Shown here piece after piece: positions 21,401 to 36,400 of a DNA stretch of 64,000 nucleotides. The stretch is from contig NC_061794.1 of the NCBI RefSeq assembly GCF_021462225.1, forward strand, positions 39,742,914-39,806,913. Direction: 5' to 3'. The position numbers were made by a program, and so were the translations under genes. Position 1 is the stretch's first letter. Every line of letters starts with the position of its first letter. Below the pieces are notes generated by a model that was given only the letters and a program-made list of their open reading frames with translations, was not told the DNA's origin and ran no database searches. The DNA comes from Girardinichthys multiradiatus. Its lineage: Eukaryota; Chordata; Actinopteri; Cyprinodontiformes; Goodeidae.

Positions 21401-24400
21401 AGGAAAGCACTGCAAGTTCAAACACAAGTGCTGCATTGTTACAGATGACATAATGTAACTAAATGAAGGCACATGCTGGTCTTCTCTACCATGGTTGTCT
21501 GCTTGCACTGTTCTAAACAGATTTTCAGGGAGCCTCTTGTCCTCTAGAGCTTCAGACATTGGGTTGTTATCCTCCAAAATGACATAACCTACACAGGAAA
21601 CATCCGAAGAAACATCACCTTTTTACAGTTTTACTTTAGGCATAAGGACTAACTGTATACAGTAAGGCAATGGGCTCATTTTAATGATTATTGCTCCAGC
21701 TGGGAGTGACAGACAGATGGCAGTGTTCACAAGTACATCATTAGGGCCTGTTCTAAAACAGTGCCCTCTGCAGGCTGTTATGAGGAACTGCAGAGGCCTA
21801 ATATTGTATAGTTAATAAGATAGATTTAATACTTACTTGAAGGGTCCCTCGTACTGTGAACCGTCACTTTAGGGATTCCTGGGCCTAAAGGAAAATTAAA
21901 GAAAACTGTGTAAACTGGCCAAGAAGTGAGGCTCTCTTATTCATCTGAATTATTTACAATGCTTTGCAAAAGCATTAATACTGCTTGGATATTTTGACAT
22001 GTTACAATCACAAACGTCAATGTATTTTATTGTACTTTTTATAATAGACCAACACAAAGTTGTAGAAAATTGTGAAGAGTACCGAAAAAGATTCATGATT
22101 GTCAAAACTTTATCTAGAAAAGTGTTTGTGCATTTGTCTTTAGTGCTCCAAGTCAACAATTTCTTTATCCACCTTTCACTGCAATCACAGCTGTAGCTCT
22201 GGCTGTAAGTTTAAGCTGTTGTCCTGCTGCAAGGTGAACCGCCATCCCAGTCTCCAATCTTACGCAGCCTATTAAAGGTTTTCTTCCAGGACTGCCCTGT
22301 ATTTAGCTACATCCGTCTTCCCTTTAACTCTGATAAGCTTCCCTGTCCCTGCTAAACAAAAGCATCCACACATCATGATGCTGCAGACCCCATATGTCAC
22401 GATGGGGATTGTGCGTTCATGGAGATGTGAAGTGAACAATGGCTTTCTTCCTGCCACTTTTCAATGAAGGCCAGATTCACAACTAATAGTTATCCTGTCA
22501 ACAGATTCTCCAACCCAAGCTGTGGATCTATGCAGCTACTCCAGAGTTATCATGGATCACTTGGATGCTTCACTGATGAATGCTCCTATTGCCTGACCTC
22601 TCACTTTAGGTGGACGGACTTGTCTAGGGTTGCAGTTGGTTCATACTGGGTAATGGATTGAACAGTGCGTCCTGGATTGTTTCAAGCTTGGGATATTGTT
22701 TTATAACCTTACCATGTTTTAAGTACCTCACAACTTTGTCCTTGACCTGTTTGATGTGTTTCTTGGTCTTCATGATGCTGTTTGTTCCCTAATGTTCTCT
22801 AATAAGCTTTTGAAAACTTCACAGAGCAGCTGGATTTACACCGAGATTAAATTACAAACATTCGAATCCATTTTTAATAGTGTAGGGAAGCTGGTTGAAC
22901 TGGATTTTATAAAAGGGGTATCAAAGTAAAAGGGACTGAAGACAAATACAGACCATATGTTTCAGATTTTTATTGGTAAAAATCTTTTAACATTTAGCAT
23001 TTTTCTTTTACTTCACAATTATCCTCTTCTTTGTGTTACTCTGTCACATAAAATCCCAATAAATTGTGCTGAAGTTTATGGATGTAATAGGGCAAGAATG
23101 TGAAAAAGCTAAAAGGATACTTTTCAAAGTACTGTACGTGTTTGATTTACCTAAACAATAGAGGATGAAGTGGGTTTGATTGGGGCTGAAAACAGCTTTG
23201 AAGAAGCCACATCCATCAATGAGGTCACATGAGATGCAATGACGCTGAAACACTCCATTCAGGTCCACACTTAAGAAAAATTGAAGAAAACAAAACTGTG
23301 CGTCATTCTGCTGATTGCCATTTCTTTTGAGCTTTTATTTTATTTCCCGTGAAATTGAAGTAAAACTCTCTGTATTTGCTCGCAATCTTGGTCAATAAAG
23401 CTGATTCTGTTGTTTCAAGCTGATGACATATTTGATTAATAGTGTATAATTTTTACAGGAAGGAAAAGTTTACAGTTTTCAAAAGTGTATCACCCTGGTT
23501 GTCTTTCATGTTCATTTGGTATATAACTGAATTATGCATAATTAAAACACAGCCTGTATCTCCTTGTTTGATCGATATACAATAAAAGAAACTGTGAATT
23601 TTCACACAGAGGTGGTGTACCTGTAAAGGTGTCTGCTCTCTCTTGATTCTTCTGTGCTCAGAAAGTAGCTGATAAAGAGACACAGATAAAGCAAAATGAT
23701 TATAGAATCATAATTATGTGGCTCGCTTTCAGGATGAAGCACATATTAGTTCATAATTTAATTTATCTAAGCTGAATGAGTCAACATTATCTTTTAGGAC
23801 TGATTCAAACTGAATCTCATCAACTTTACTCAATGAATCTTTTCCTTTCAGAAGTTTTTTACAATTAAATATAGACAGGCTTTCTAAAAATAACTTCTCA
23901 TAAGTTAAAAAGTTAATGGCAACATGACTCTTGTTTAACTTACAAGTACACTTTGTGATACTCGAGTCAATCTGGTTGGAAAAAATTTAAAACAGATAAA
24001 ACTGAAATGAGCTTGACTTAATTAAAAACAGCCAACAACAAACAAAAATCATTTAGTGAACCCTTAACTCATCTTAAAGTACCTTGCAAAAATATCCATA
24101 ACACCTTTTCATATTTTGTTATATTACAACCACACATCTCAATGTGTTTCATGGGTATTTATTGTGATAGACCAACATGGAAATATGCACAATAGCGATG
24201 TGGAAGAGAAATGATATATGGTTTTCAAAGATTTTTACAAATAAAACTTTGAAAAGTGAAGGTTGCATTAGTATTCAGCCTCAAGACCGAGGCACACAGC
24301 AGATAAGTCAGGGATAACACTGTAGAGAAGTTTAAAGCAGGCTTAGGTCATAAAACAATATACCAAGCTTTAAACATTTGACAGAGCTCTGTTCAATAGA

Positions 24401-27400
24401 TTACCTAAAAACAGAAAGAGAAAATCACCATCCACCTAAACTAACAGGCACGGCAAGGAGAGCATTAATCAAAGAAGCAGCCAAGAGGCCCATAGTAACT
24501 CTGGAGGAGCTGCAGAGACAAAAAATTTTTTGAATCTGCCAAGACCACAACCATTAGTGGGGCACTCCTTAAACCTGACTTACATTGAAGCATGGGAAGA
24601 ACAAAGCCATTGTTCAAAGAAAGCCATCAAAGGTCCTGTTTGTAGTTGGCCACAAGCCATGTAGGGGGGCACAGCAAACATGTAGAAGAAGGTGCTCTGG
24701 TCAGATCAGACCTAAATTCTACTTTAGCCTACATAGACAACGCTATGCGTGGAAGAAAAGAAACACTGCCCATCACCGTGAAAACATCATCTAAATCGTG
24801 AAACATACTGGTGGCAGCATCATGCTGTGGGGATGCTGTTCTTCAGCAGCAACAGAGACGCTGATAAGAGTTGAGCGGAAGATGTAGGGTGCTATATACA
24901 GGTCAGTTCCTCAGGTAAACCAGTGACAGGCTCAAAAGACCTGAGACTGGGGCAAAGGTTGAGTTTCAACCTTTAAACTTCCACCCAATGCTACTTAGAA
25001 TGGTTCAGATCCATGTATATTCATGTGTTAGAATGGCCCAGTCAACGTTCAGCCCTAAATCCAATTACGAATCTGTGTTGAATTGAATTTAGATGTTCAC
25101 AGATGTTTTCCATCCATTGTGACTGAGCTGTGACTCTTGTGCAGCGAAAAGTGGAATTGATTTAGGGGTTCTGAATACAAATAAACACTTCAATAAACTA
25201 AACTTTTCAATAAATCAAGTGTTATTTTGAAGTTATGCACTACTTTGTGTTGGTCTATCATCAGAAAATCCCAATAAAATACATTGCAGGTTGTGACTGT
25301 AACATAAAAGAGGGTGGAAATGCTTAAAGGGTACGGATACTTTAACAAAGCTCTTTAAAGTAAAAACATTTTATCTAAGATTGTTGATGCGGCAAAACTC
25401 ATATTTTGTGTCAAAGCTAAAACTTTGACGACGACTAAAACGTCAAACTTTGAGGTGTCCCCACATCATCCTTCATTCTGAGTATACATTATTCATGATC
25501 ACAATCTATCAGTACTCATTTACATACTTCAGCGTTTTAATAAAGTCAGCCTTGCACCACAATGCAGTCATGTTGACTTCCCACGTCTGCGTGAGTGTAT
25601 GAAGAGGAAGAAGTTGTTTAGAGGCAACAAGCAGTGACAGCCTGAGAGCTGTGCTGCTGACGAGAGCTCACTGCATTAACAGCGGGCTTTTCTGTGCTCG
25701 TCCGTTGAGGATTTATGCCCCCGGCAGGATGAAGGCAGGTTTTAGCAATAATCTGCTCATCTCATGTAATCCTCAAGTAACCCTTTGTCCTCTTTTCTGT
25801 CAGTGCTTTTACTACTCCAGTCAAAGAGACTGTAGGCCCAGATCAATACTACTTGTTCAGATGTCTTATTTAGTCATTTCTAACTCCAAGGGTATTAATT
25901 CTTGACACATAGACCCCAAGTAAATCAGGGATTTTTCACTCTAGCGGTTGAGACCTTTACATTATAATCTCTATTTAGAGCAAGATATGATCATTATGGT
26001 GACTGTAACTTATGTTTTCAGATAAAGATTTTCCATAGTGTGGCTCCGACATACATTTTTCCAGCATTCTCATCTAAGGCGCAGAGCAAGGTGACATCCC
26101 AGCTCCCCGATGTCAAGAAGCGAGGGGGGACAGAGGGGGTGGCAGGCTGCATTACACAGACACACAGAGAAGAAGAGCAAAACAGAAGCATTCACTTACA
26201 CAGAATAAAAATAGGTACAACTGTACAGCAAGGTTCTGTCAGACCATGGCAGGAGGAAGGGCAGGTCGAAAATGTGAAATTCAATCAAAAGACCGGTGGC
26301 TGTAGTTTGTTCACAAAAAAAGAATCCTGGAAGATATTTTTATTATGATGGCAGAAATTACAGTGGAAAAAACCTTGGAAGTGGGTCTTTGCAGAAAAAG
26401 TTGTGTAGGAAGAACCTTATTGACAAAAAACAGTATGTACTCCTCTGGTTTGTTAAAAGAACATTAATATTTTATTCCAAGTTATACCAACAAAGATGAG
26501 AGCAATTTTGTTTTTGATTAGAATATTTCACCTTTAAAATAAATATCACACAAATTATTTTAAAAAACAAGTTATGCATGTTTCAGTATGTTTCTGTATG
26601 CGTCTTTTAAAGTCATTTTTAAGCCCATTAGAAATGAAATGTAAGGCCTTAATAAAACAAATCTAACATAATAAATTTATAATTTCTAAAGTTAATGAAA
26701 GATTAAGCAAGTTAAATAACTTTGTCAACTTAAACTAATGTTTTTAGATCTGGCATGTGACTTGAGGACTTGGGTTGTTATAACCAACCTATAATAAAGA
26801 GGTATGTTTTTTAAGAAAGAAAAAAAAATGTTTTAAAGCACTTAAATGACAAAAAAGATGAACAACATCGTAGGAACAAAAAAACTTTAACCCCTGAGAT
26901 GCTGGCATCTGTAATCCCACAGTTTGTAAAGGGGCAGAAACTGACTCACCTGGACCGTCAGACCAGCGATGTGGTGAAACTCTCCACGAGCGCCTTGTTT
27001 TGCAGGTAATATCGTATAAAACATTGAACCGTCCGATGTAAACAAAGGCACGTCCTTTTGATAAAAGGATGAGGAAACATAGCGGTAGTAAATGTGTGTG
27101 AAGAAAAATAAAGAATAGAAAGAAATGTGTGAGGAAAACTTTCTCCAACACTACAGATACGTACCTGTCGCTGATTCTGCATTATGTCCATGGCCATTTT
27201 GTGTTTCTATGGATTTCAAGACGAAAGACAAAAAAATATTTCTAAGTATTTGAAAGAAAAATACTGCTTTATTTACTGTTGATCATTACTGAATCAATCT
27301 ACCCTCCTAAAAACAAGCCTCCAAATGCACATGCCTCTGATGACATCACATAAGGCAACCAATTAGAGTACTTTAGATTACGTCCATTTGTATTTTTCTT

Positions 27401-30400
27401 CTTTATATGTATGTTTTTAACTAAATCCTTTCTTGAAAGGTAATTACTTTTATTCTAAATAAAAGCACCAGATTGTTTTAGCCATATGCGTAAACACAAA
27501 TGGATTTCAGGAAAACAATAACAGTCGTGGAAGTGATTTTAGAAGGGGACCAGAGCAGAGATTGGACGGAGAGCATCAGGAGCGTACATTTTCAAGATAA
27601 GAATGTCAGCTGGATTATATCCAGACTTTGACTGGACCATTCAAACAAATGAATGTGCTTTGATCTAAACCACTCTATGTTGGTTCATGGTGTATGTTAA
27701 GGGCTGATGTAGCACTAAAGGGTGAACCTTCACCTGGTCTTTTGCATCCTTTAAACATGTTTTCTTACAGCATTGACTGTATTTAGCTTAACTCTGACCA
27801 GCTTCCCCACAGCATCATGCTGCCACCTCCATATATCATGATGTGGATAGTGTGCTCAGGGTGAAGTGCATTGCTACTTTTCTTCCACATAGTATTTTAC
27901 ATGTAGGCCACAAACTCATTTTGCTCTCATCTGAACAGAGAACCTTCTTCCACATAATGCGGCCCCTGCATTACTTGTGGAAAACTGCACATTGTACGTT
28001 TTATGGCTTCCTTTCAACCTTGGCTTTCCTCTGCACAGCTACTAGTGGTCCTGTCAGAGGATTGTCCTGTTTGGGCAGTGGATCTCTGCTGCTCCTCCAG
28101 AGTTACCATGTGCCTTTCGGCTTCTCCTATTGCAATTCTGCAATTGTGATTTTCTCCAACTATAAGGACACTCCTAAACCTTGTAGAAGATGTTTACAGA
28201 ATAGCTAAAGCAGCTAATGCTGGCAACGGTGTATCCATCAACAAACTGGACCTTATAGAAGCTCTTGTACATGTAAAAGTAGACAAATACTTTTTGCAAT
28301 ATTGTGTATATGCATGCCACACTTTCAATTTGTAAAAAAAATTGAAAATCCACATAATTTTATTCTAGTACACTTTTCAAAAACTATATATTTTATGAAC
28401 CCCTGCAGTAAAAATCCCAGCTTGCTTCTTATTGTCAGTGTACCTGTTAGTGAAGAAATACACCACTGGATAGTAACTTTAAAGTAACGTTTTTAAAGAA
28501 GGTTTAATAAAATTATTTGTAATTATTGATCACCGTCATAGATTATTAAACCTAGCTTCTAAATATAAAATTGCATGAATTTCCTTAATACCAATGCAGT
28601 AAAGTTCAGTCAGTCACTGAAAATTCTTCTCATGTAGCAAATGACTTCAAATATTAATCGAGGCAGAACAAATCAGAGGTTCAGGAAATCAATCTCAACT
28701 CCCCAAACTGTGTAAATTAAGCAAAATTCTATTAAAGCGTTATATTGCAGTGGAAAGCCCTTCAGACTATTAATATGGAGTTAGCGACAGCCGCTCACCT
28801 CTGAGCATGCCCCCGTGGTGGCCTCACACACGCAGAGCACTGATTGGTTCTGGGCACGATTCAGCCAGCGAACCGAAAGTCGGGTGCTGCTGATCCAGCT
28901 CACCATGGAGATGTAGTTTTCCCTGAAGAGGTGATGCAGAAAATGATATGCAGAGGAAGAAAAGTGATAAAGAGAAGCAGTGGCTGGGAACGGTATCTGG
29001 ACAGTGTAATCATCTCTGACAGGTGCCGTCTGAATTCACAGAGCTTCATTCTAAATTCACAGAGATGTACCTGGCCCTGAGGGAGTCGGGAGGCAGCATC
29101 TCCAGAGTGTGAGCTGGACCATAAAGGTTCACTACAAGCAGACTGACTAATGGGATACTGGAACCAGCCTGTAAGCACATGTAAAATAAAAATCGCAAAT
29201 AAATAATGTTAAGAGCATATTCTGGCAAATCTTTTTTGACTTGCGGCACCCTGTGTAGAATGTGAAGGCTGTGTGATGAAAAAGACCCAAATCCAAAACA
29301 CATTGGAGGAAGTGGACAAAAAGCTAGAGGTAATTTAAGGAGGGAAAACATTTCATTTGGGATAACTTGTAAAGCTACAATAGAAGATAAAGTGGGGATC
29401 TTAAAAAATCAAATGAAGGGTCCAAAAACATTATGAAATGAGATACCAGAACTCAGAAATGTTTTGAAAAAATATATATAATATTTTTGTTTTATACAGA
29501 TGCATCTCAGTAAATTTGAATATTAAAAAAAAAAAAATTCAATAATTCAATTGACAAAGTGAAACTCAATTATACATTTTTATTACACAGGCAGGGATAT
29601 ATTCCAAGCTTCACTTTCCGTTACTTTTGATGGTAATGGCTTGCAGCTCATTAAACCCCTAGATGATCACAAAGTGCAATAGACAAGCATAACCACAAGC
29701 TTGAGAGGATTGTGAGTTAAATCCAGTTCAACACTTTTTGAGACTTAAAAAAGGCACAGACTCCAGAGCAGAGCACCTTCTAATGAATGGTTGCACTACC
29801 CCCTTTACGCCGTGTTGCAAACTGCAAATAGGTCTTTTCTTAAAGCTTTTTTTAACATTGGCTTTCTTCTTGCCACTCTTCCATAAAGGCCAGATCAGGT
29901 AGTAAACAACTAATTGTTGTCTTGTCAGAAGGTTTTTAATAACCTACTTAATAACAGGCGACTTCTGATATTTAAGGGTATCAGAGGTTAAATATGAATG
30001 CTGGTGTGACTCATTTCAATACAGTATTTACCTTTGGGTAGGGGAAAATCATATTGGAGGGGTAGAGGCCTCCAAGGAAGTGAGGTATTTCCATCACAGG
30101 TGTAGCAGAGTTGTTGATGCGGAGATACGCAAGCCGGGCACCGTCCATAGACCACCAGTGGGCGGCATATGTCAGAAGCACCTCCTCTGTATTTGAAGGC
30201 ATAAAAGTTTTGTAAGGCATAAGTACTTATGCTTGTGATTGTTGTGATCTTTAAGCGGTCTACATCCTACCTTCATAGGTCCAGTCAGAGAGCCCGTTCA
30301 CCACCTTCTGGTCCTCATCAGTGGACGTGAGACACAGCGGGTTGCTCGCCACGTTGGGCTTGTAGTAAATGTCCCCGTCAAACACAAAGGCCTGGCACAA

Positions 30401-33400
30401 TGGGCACAGGCAGACATTGCCTATTTATTGTCAAAGACAGCAAGGTTGCAGACTTCACAGCTGGCTGCCTGATTTGGTGAATGCCTTCCAAGTATGAATG
30501 AATCATTGGCCAGCACACACACAGCTCAGAGCCAATACATCTTTACTTGGCAGTTAATGTGGTGCAGATGAACACTGACATAGCAGCAAAAGCAATTTAC
30601 AGCAGAGGTACACGACTGTAGATGGAGTTCATCTCTCTATGTATCACTGATGTTTTCGTGATGAAAACTGTGTCAAATAGAGGACGATATGATAGTTAGG
30701 TGAGATAAGCTCCTAATCACATCCCCAGTTTTAGTTAATGGAGACAGTAGCACATTTATCTGGTAAATGAGTAAGTCTTCCTTACCAGTTGATTCCCCTG
30801 GGGTCCCCAGGAAGCATATTGCAACTCTATCGTCTCCCTCTCTGGAGGGCTAAGCTCCATCAGATCCCTGAAACACACATTAAAGAAAATCCGACATGAC
30901 CCATTGCCATTAGGGACAGTTGTCCTGCTTGAAGCCCTCTAAACTCTGCCCATGCCCTGCCCTTGAGAAAGCAGCAGTACTGACAGGACAAAAGAGCAAG
31001 ATGCAGAGAGGGAAAATTAAACTGAGAGTGGGGTTGGCTCATGCAAGGTATGGAACATTTTTTTTTCCATATTTACATTTCTCTCAGGCCGATAAACATT
31101 TTCCAAGGCATACTCAGACATTTAATATTTTTCTCAAAATCCTTATCATCTCTCGAAGTTCAAGCCATCACCCAAAGCCACATCATGAAAGTTATTCCAC
31201 TCATAATGCTTGAAATAAATCTCAGGCAGTGACATCAATGGTACGACAGTGTGCAAACCTTACAATAGGTTTGCTGATGGAACCTGGAAAGCACACTCGC
31301 AGACAAATGCATGATGCAATGAGACGCACTTCAGGGGGACATTTCTTTTTATCAAACTGCAGGTCTGCTTTGTTAATGCTCATGCCCCGTGCATCCCATG
31401 CATTTAGGCATTCACAGTTCCACCTACCCATTAGCCACACTGTAGATAGCATAGGAAGCTGTGAAGGACTGAGAAAACACCTGAAAAAGGTAGAGGATAT
31501 CATGCACAGAGCTGTGTCGCACACAGGTGAAAACACTACCAGTATAGATAACATGCTCCTGCATATGCAACATGAGGCTAGGTTTGGTGTCTTTATGTAC
31601 TTGCAAAGTACAAAGCATAGCTTTAAATTGCAAATGGCCTCAACGGTAGAGATGCAATGAGAAATTGGCTTGTGACTGTAATTGTAGATTTGGGTTAACC
31701 ACAACACTCTTCAAAGTGGATATCATGACTGTGGGAAGAAGACCCAAAGTTAGTCATTTTCCATGCCAGTGAGGTGTAACAAGCTATGTAGAAGTTGTTC
31801 ATTCAGGCTGGCACAACAGAGTTGGACTTTGGTGGGTGCTGGTCATATTGTGTTTTCAATCATTTAGTACCTGACTTCTTGAGGTATGAAGCAGAGCTGT
31901 CAGCCATAAAACATCAATTAGTACCCGTCTTTGGGATATTTGTTAAAATTGGTGAAGGGTTGAGTTGACCTGGAACTGACAGATATCAGGGAGGCTGAAC
32001 GTATTATGAAAAACGTTTTTGTGGATTCCACCTCTATTGGAAAATCAAATTAACAAACATGTAGCACTGATAAGCTCCAACAGCCATATAGACCAGTTGT
32101 TCTGGCATATTGATTTTTGCTTCATCAGAAACTTCTCAAAAGAGAAGTGCAGAAGACATTATTTAGAGAACTCCTTGTATGAGCTGAAGCAGGTGATTTA
32201 ATCTGGATTTGCCTGTAACTAAGACAATCATTTCTTTATGCGTAACTCACCATGAACATGCTTGCAGCAGTTACATTCTTATTTCAGCATCCCTGTGATT
32301 GCAAGTGAATAAAATAAATTTCTACCCTGGAGTCCAAAAGATAAAAAATAACGACATGACAAGCGAAAGAAAAATAAAAAACAGAGACATTCTTGTTAAA
32401 CGGCATCGTTATTAGCAATATTCCTCCCATTGAGCTCTATTGTGGCTGGCAGCTGTGACACAAGCATCAGTGGCAGCAAATTATTAAATTAACATGCTGA
32501 AGGAGAGGACTACGAGACCCGAATCATGAGCATGCGCACTTGTATCTGTTATTTTTCATCTGATCTAAAGATCACCAAATGAACTGGAGGTCATGTATTG
32601 ATTTCTACCCTTTTCTCCGTTTTTCAGTCAAAGGGCTTGAAGCGGCCTCTTCGCTTGCTGACCTCTGGGAGACCCGGCCCCTTGGAAAACCAGCCTCTAC
32701 AGTAATTGAATGTCACATCCTCTATGCAGCACACTTAACAGTGAAATTGGATTTTCCTACAATGTTTTTTGTCTGTTAGAAAATGCATGGCCTTGGTGGC
32801 AAAGGTACAGGAGCATAAAAGAAAGGAGAAATGCATTCGGAGGCTGCCTAAATGAGATCGAAGTTGTGGAGTAAAAGTCTAAGGATGGGGGGGCAGAGGT
32901 TACTAGATGGAGGAAAGGAGCTTTTTCGGAAAAAGAAAAGCGGCATCAACTGGTCAAACGTGAAGGGAAAAGTGAGGATAGGGAGACAGGATGTTGAAGG
33001 GCACTTTACAGCAGCTCCATCAGCACTATGTTCAATCAGCTGTTCATCATCTGTTTAGAAACCTGGAGATTTTGCCTCCAATTTACCTCTGGCAGTCGCT
33101 GTGTTATTATGGCTGCATGAGTGATAAACAGAAAAGGAGAAAGGGAGCATCTGTCTTGGAGAGGCAAAGAGAATCCTAATGTGAATGCCAGGAACAAATC
33201 ATAAATCCTCCACTTCTCTGTGCCTGTCAGCCCCCTTTTTACTACCCACATGCAGTGTGCTGCCAAACCATAGGAGAGGGGGGACTACACACAGATTAAA
33301 CACTCGGGACAATGTGATGAAGGATATGAGGGGAGATCACAATAGGCTTTGAATAAGCACAGATATTTGGAGCTATTGTACAATTCACAATGTGAAGATA

Positions 33401-36400
33401 ATAGCTTCCTTTCTGCTCTACATTGTTCTTGCCTCACAAGCACTTTCCTATAGCAGTGCTGCCTTGAATACAACAGTAGAACTTATCACCGTTTGCTGCA
33501 GAGAGCAGACATCTCCCGTAGTGTTTTATTTTTACCTAAACTATATAATCTTTGTAGACTGCACTTCATCTACTTCAGTGCATCAATCCTGAGGTCATCC
33601 ACTAAAATCTTCCCAGCACTTAAAAAAAAAAACACTTGCCTAGGGGGCCTAGAAGAAGTATCCATACTCTTAAACTTTTCTACATTTTGTCAATTTACAA
33701 CAAGAAAACTTCAATGCTTTTTACTGGAAATGTATATAATAAATTAACAGAAAGAGTTGCACAATTGTGAAGTGGTTGTAGTACATGGTTTAATTTTTGA
33801 AACCAATAAAAATCTCAGGAGTGTGTTGTGCAATTGTATTTAGTTGTCTGAGTCAATACCGCCTTTCACTGCAGTTACAGCAGAAAGACTTTTGGGGTAT
33901 GCCTCCACCAGCTTTATGCATTGTGTGTCATATCCACGGTGATTGTGTGCAGGCTGGGTGTGGCCTGCATGTGTGTGTGTTTTTCCTCTCATTTCCAGGG
34001 TGTGACTGGCAGGTGCTGCTACACAGCTGTTGCTCATCTGTGAGCAATCAGCCTGGGCTTCATAAAGAGTGGAGAACCAGAGGGAGGCGTCAGCTCGTTG
34101 GCTCACTAACGTGGTAAACAGCTCCACCTCTGCTGCTCTGAAATCCCTGCGATTATTCACCTGACCTTTTTCCGTATTTTTCTCTGCCTCCTGCTAATTC
34201 AAGCCATGCTCTAATGAGTATGGAGATTCAAGTCTCGACGCCTCTGCTGTGAGCCTCTGCTCTGACTTCCTCCTGGACCCAGGCTTCCTGGAGTCGTGTT
34301 CTAAATGCGGCTGAATACCTCCACCTGCCTATTCACCCTCCAACGGGTTCATCCTCTTTCCAGGAGAATCACCGAAAGGAGAGAAACACAAACTCTGTAC
34401 TTTTCTCACCGCTGCACCCACCTGCCGACCTCAGCCATCGTGGAAAAGACTTATCCCTTCCAAATCTCAATGAGAACTCAGTCTCCGTATGTCAGACTCA
34501 TATGAACTGTCATTTATTAACAAATGACCTTTTATTTGGAAATTCCTAAGCCTCCGTGTTTCTCTTTTAGATTGATCCCAATCCTGCCCGCTGATCCAGT
34601 CCCGGTTCCTGATTATTTTCTTTTTGTATTGTTAAATAAACTGTTAAACGCTGCCCTGATTTCCTCGAGGTTGTGTCTCTGAGTCTTAAAACAAACCATT
34701 ATGACATCTTGAGACTGAGTGTTTACCCCTACATAAAATCCAGTGTTCCTAATGACCTTCAATAGTCACTTAATTAGTATAGTGTGTCCATCTGAGTGTA
34801 CTTTAAACTCTGAATAAATCCAGCTGTTCTGTGAAGGCCTCACGTTTTTGCTGGAGAACATTAGTGAACAAACAGCATCAAATAAAGGATGGAGTTTGGA
34901 GAAGTTTACAGCAGGGTTAGTTTATAAAACAATATCCCAACTTTTCAACATCTCACAGAGCGTTGTTCGATATTTCCAGCTCTATATATAAAAAAATGGA
35001 AAGAGCTTGGCAAAACTGCAAGACAGCGGTGTTCATCTAAGTCATGGCCCAGTCAAAGTCCAGACCTAAATCCAATCGGAAATCTGTGGCAACATTTGTA
35101 TAAACTGATGTTCACAAATGTTATTCATCTAATTTGTCTGAGATCCCAATAATCCCAATAAAATATACTGAAGTTTGTGGTCGTAATGTGACAAAATGTT
35201 AAAACGTTCAATGGGTATGATGCATGTTTCCATCTTCTCTCCTCCCATACAAGCACAGACTCCTCTGAAAACAATCTGGACTAATTCAAACAGGCTTCAA
35301 GGGGAGATATTTTCCTGCACGGAATCTGCTTTGTCTTGTTGCTTTGTGCCAAAATCCCCAACAAGGTTCTACATATTCCCTTTATTTAAACAAAATCCAT
35401 TTATTCTCACCCAGCAGGCGCCACGCCTCCAAACCCTACTGAGCTAATACAAAATCCAGTGAAGCCTTTTAACCTCACACATAGCCTGCTCATTCATCCC
35501 TCTTTCTTGCACCTCTCCCCTTCTTGCATCTCTGACCCTCTTTGATAAACATTCCAATTGATTTCAACTGGGCACTGTGTCTAAGGGCAAGCGGAGCACG
35601 TCCCATTTATCATCCCCCTCCACCCTGAGTGCACGGCTTTCTGTTTTACTCTTGCATTCTCTGCCACTCCGAGTGGCATGCCGCTTCTCTTCTGAACGCC
35701 AGAGCCAGAGCTTGGTGCAAACTGCTTCAGTCAGCACAAATCCCCCCCAGAGATAGAAGAAAGTGAGCGAGAGTGAGGAAAATGAAGGAGGGGAGATGGA
35801 GAGACAGCTACAGAGACAGACTGAGTGGGGAATGGAGAAAGAGATCCACAAACAACATATAAATACCCTTTTCTGAACAAACAAATGCTTCCAGGTTGTG
35901 TGCACCCTAGCTCATAATATTTATTGTGCTTATATCATTGACTTTGCAGAAGAAAACAAAATCCTACTGATATCAAAGGAAATATGGTAATGACTTGCTA
36001 TAAATCAGCCAACAGAGTCCCAAAGATCTGAGCCTGTTTCCTTTCAAATATTTGTGAAAAACAGATTGAATATATGCATAACCGTTCAATAATTCAGTTA
36101 GTATGGAAGCTCTGTGTTTTGTGATGAATGCAGTAACACAGCAACAGGCTCATTCGTTCCCCACACAAAGTGAAAATGTGATATGCAGTGATTAGCGGGA
36201 GCAAAGGAAACCCAGAGAGATACAGGAGACAGTGAAGCTGAACAAATGAGGGCAGGATAAATCTGTTGGAAGATTTTTAATAAAATGTGAGAAAATGTGC
36301 AGAGGACCTTCATTTTCCTCCAATTTGGGTTTCCTTTGCTGCTGATTACTTGCACGTTACACAACTTGTCTTCCATTTGAGGAAACGAGTCGCAACTATG

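Noticed and set aside
26040..26348. 102-codon plus-strand frame
   Set aside because: Antisense shadow of dpp10-like exon 14, with no similarity to known proteins.
31222..31707. Long overlapping open frames on both strands (161 and 143 codons)
   Set aside because: Only 31428-31480 fits the DPP family. The rest of both frames resembles nothing known and is probably chance around exon 6.
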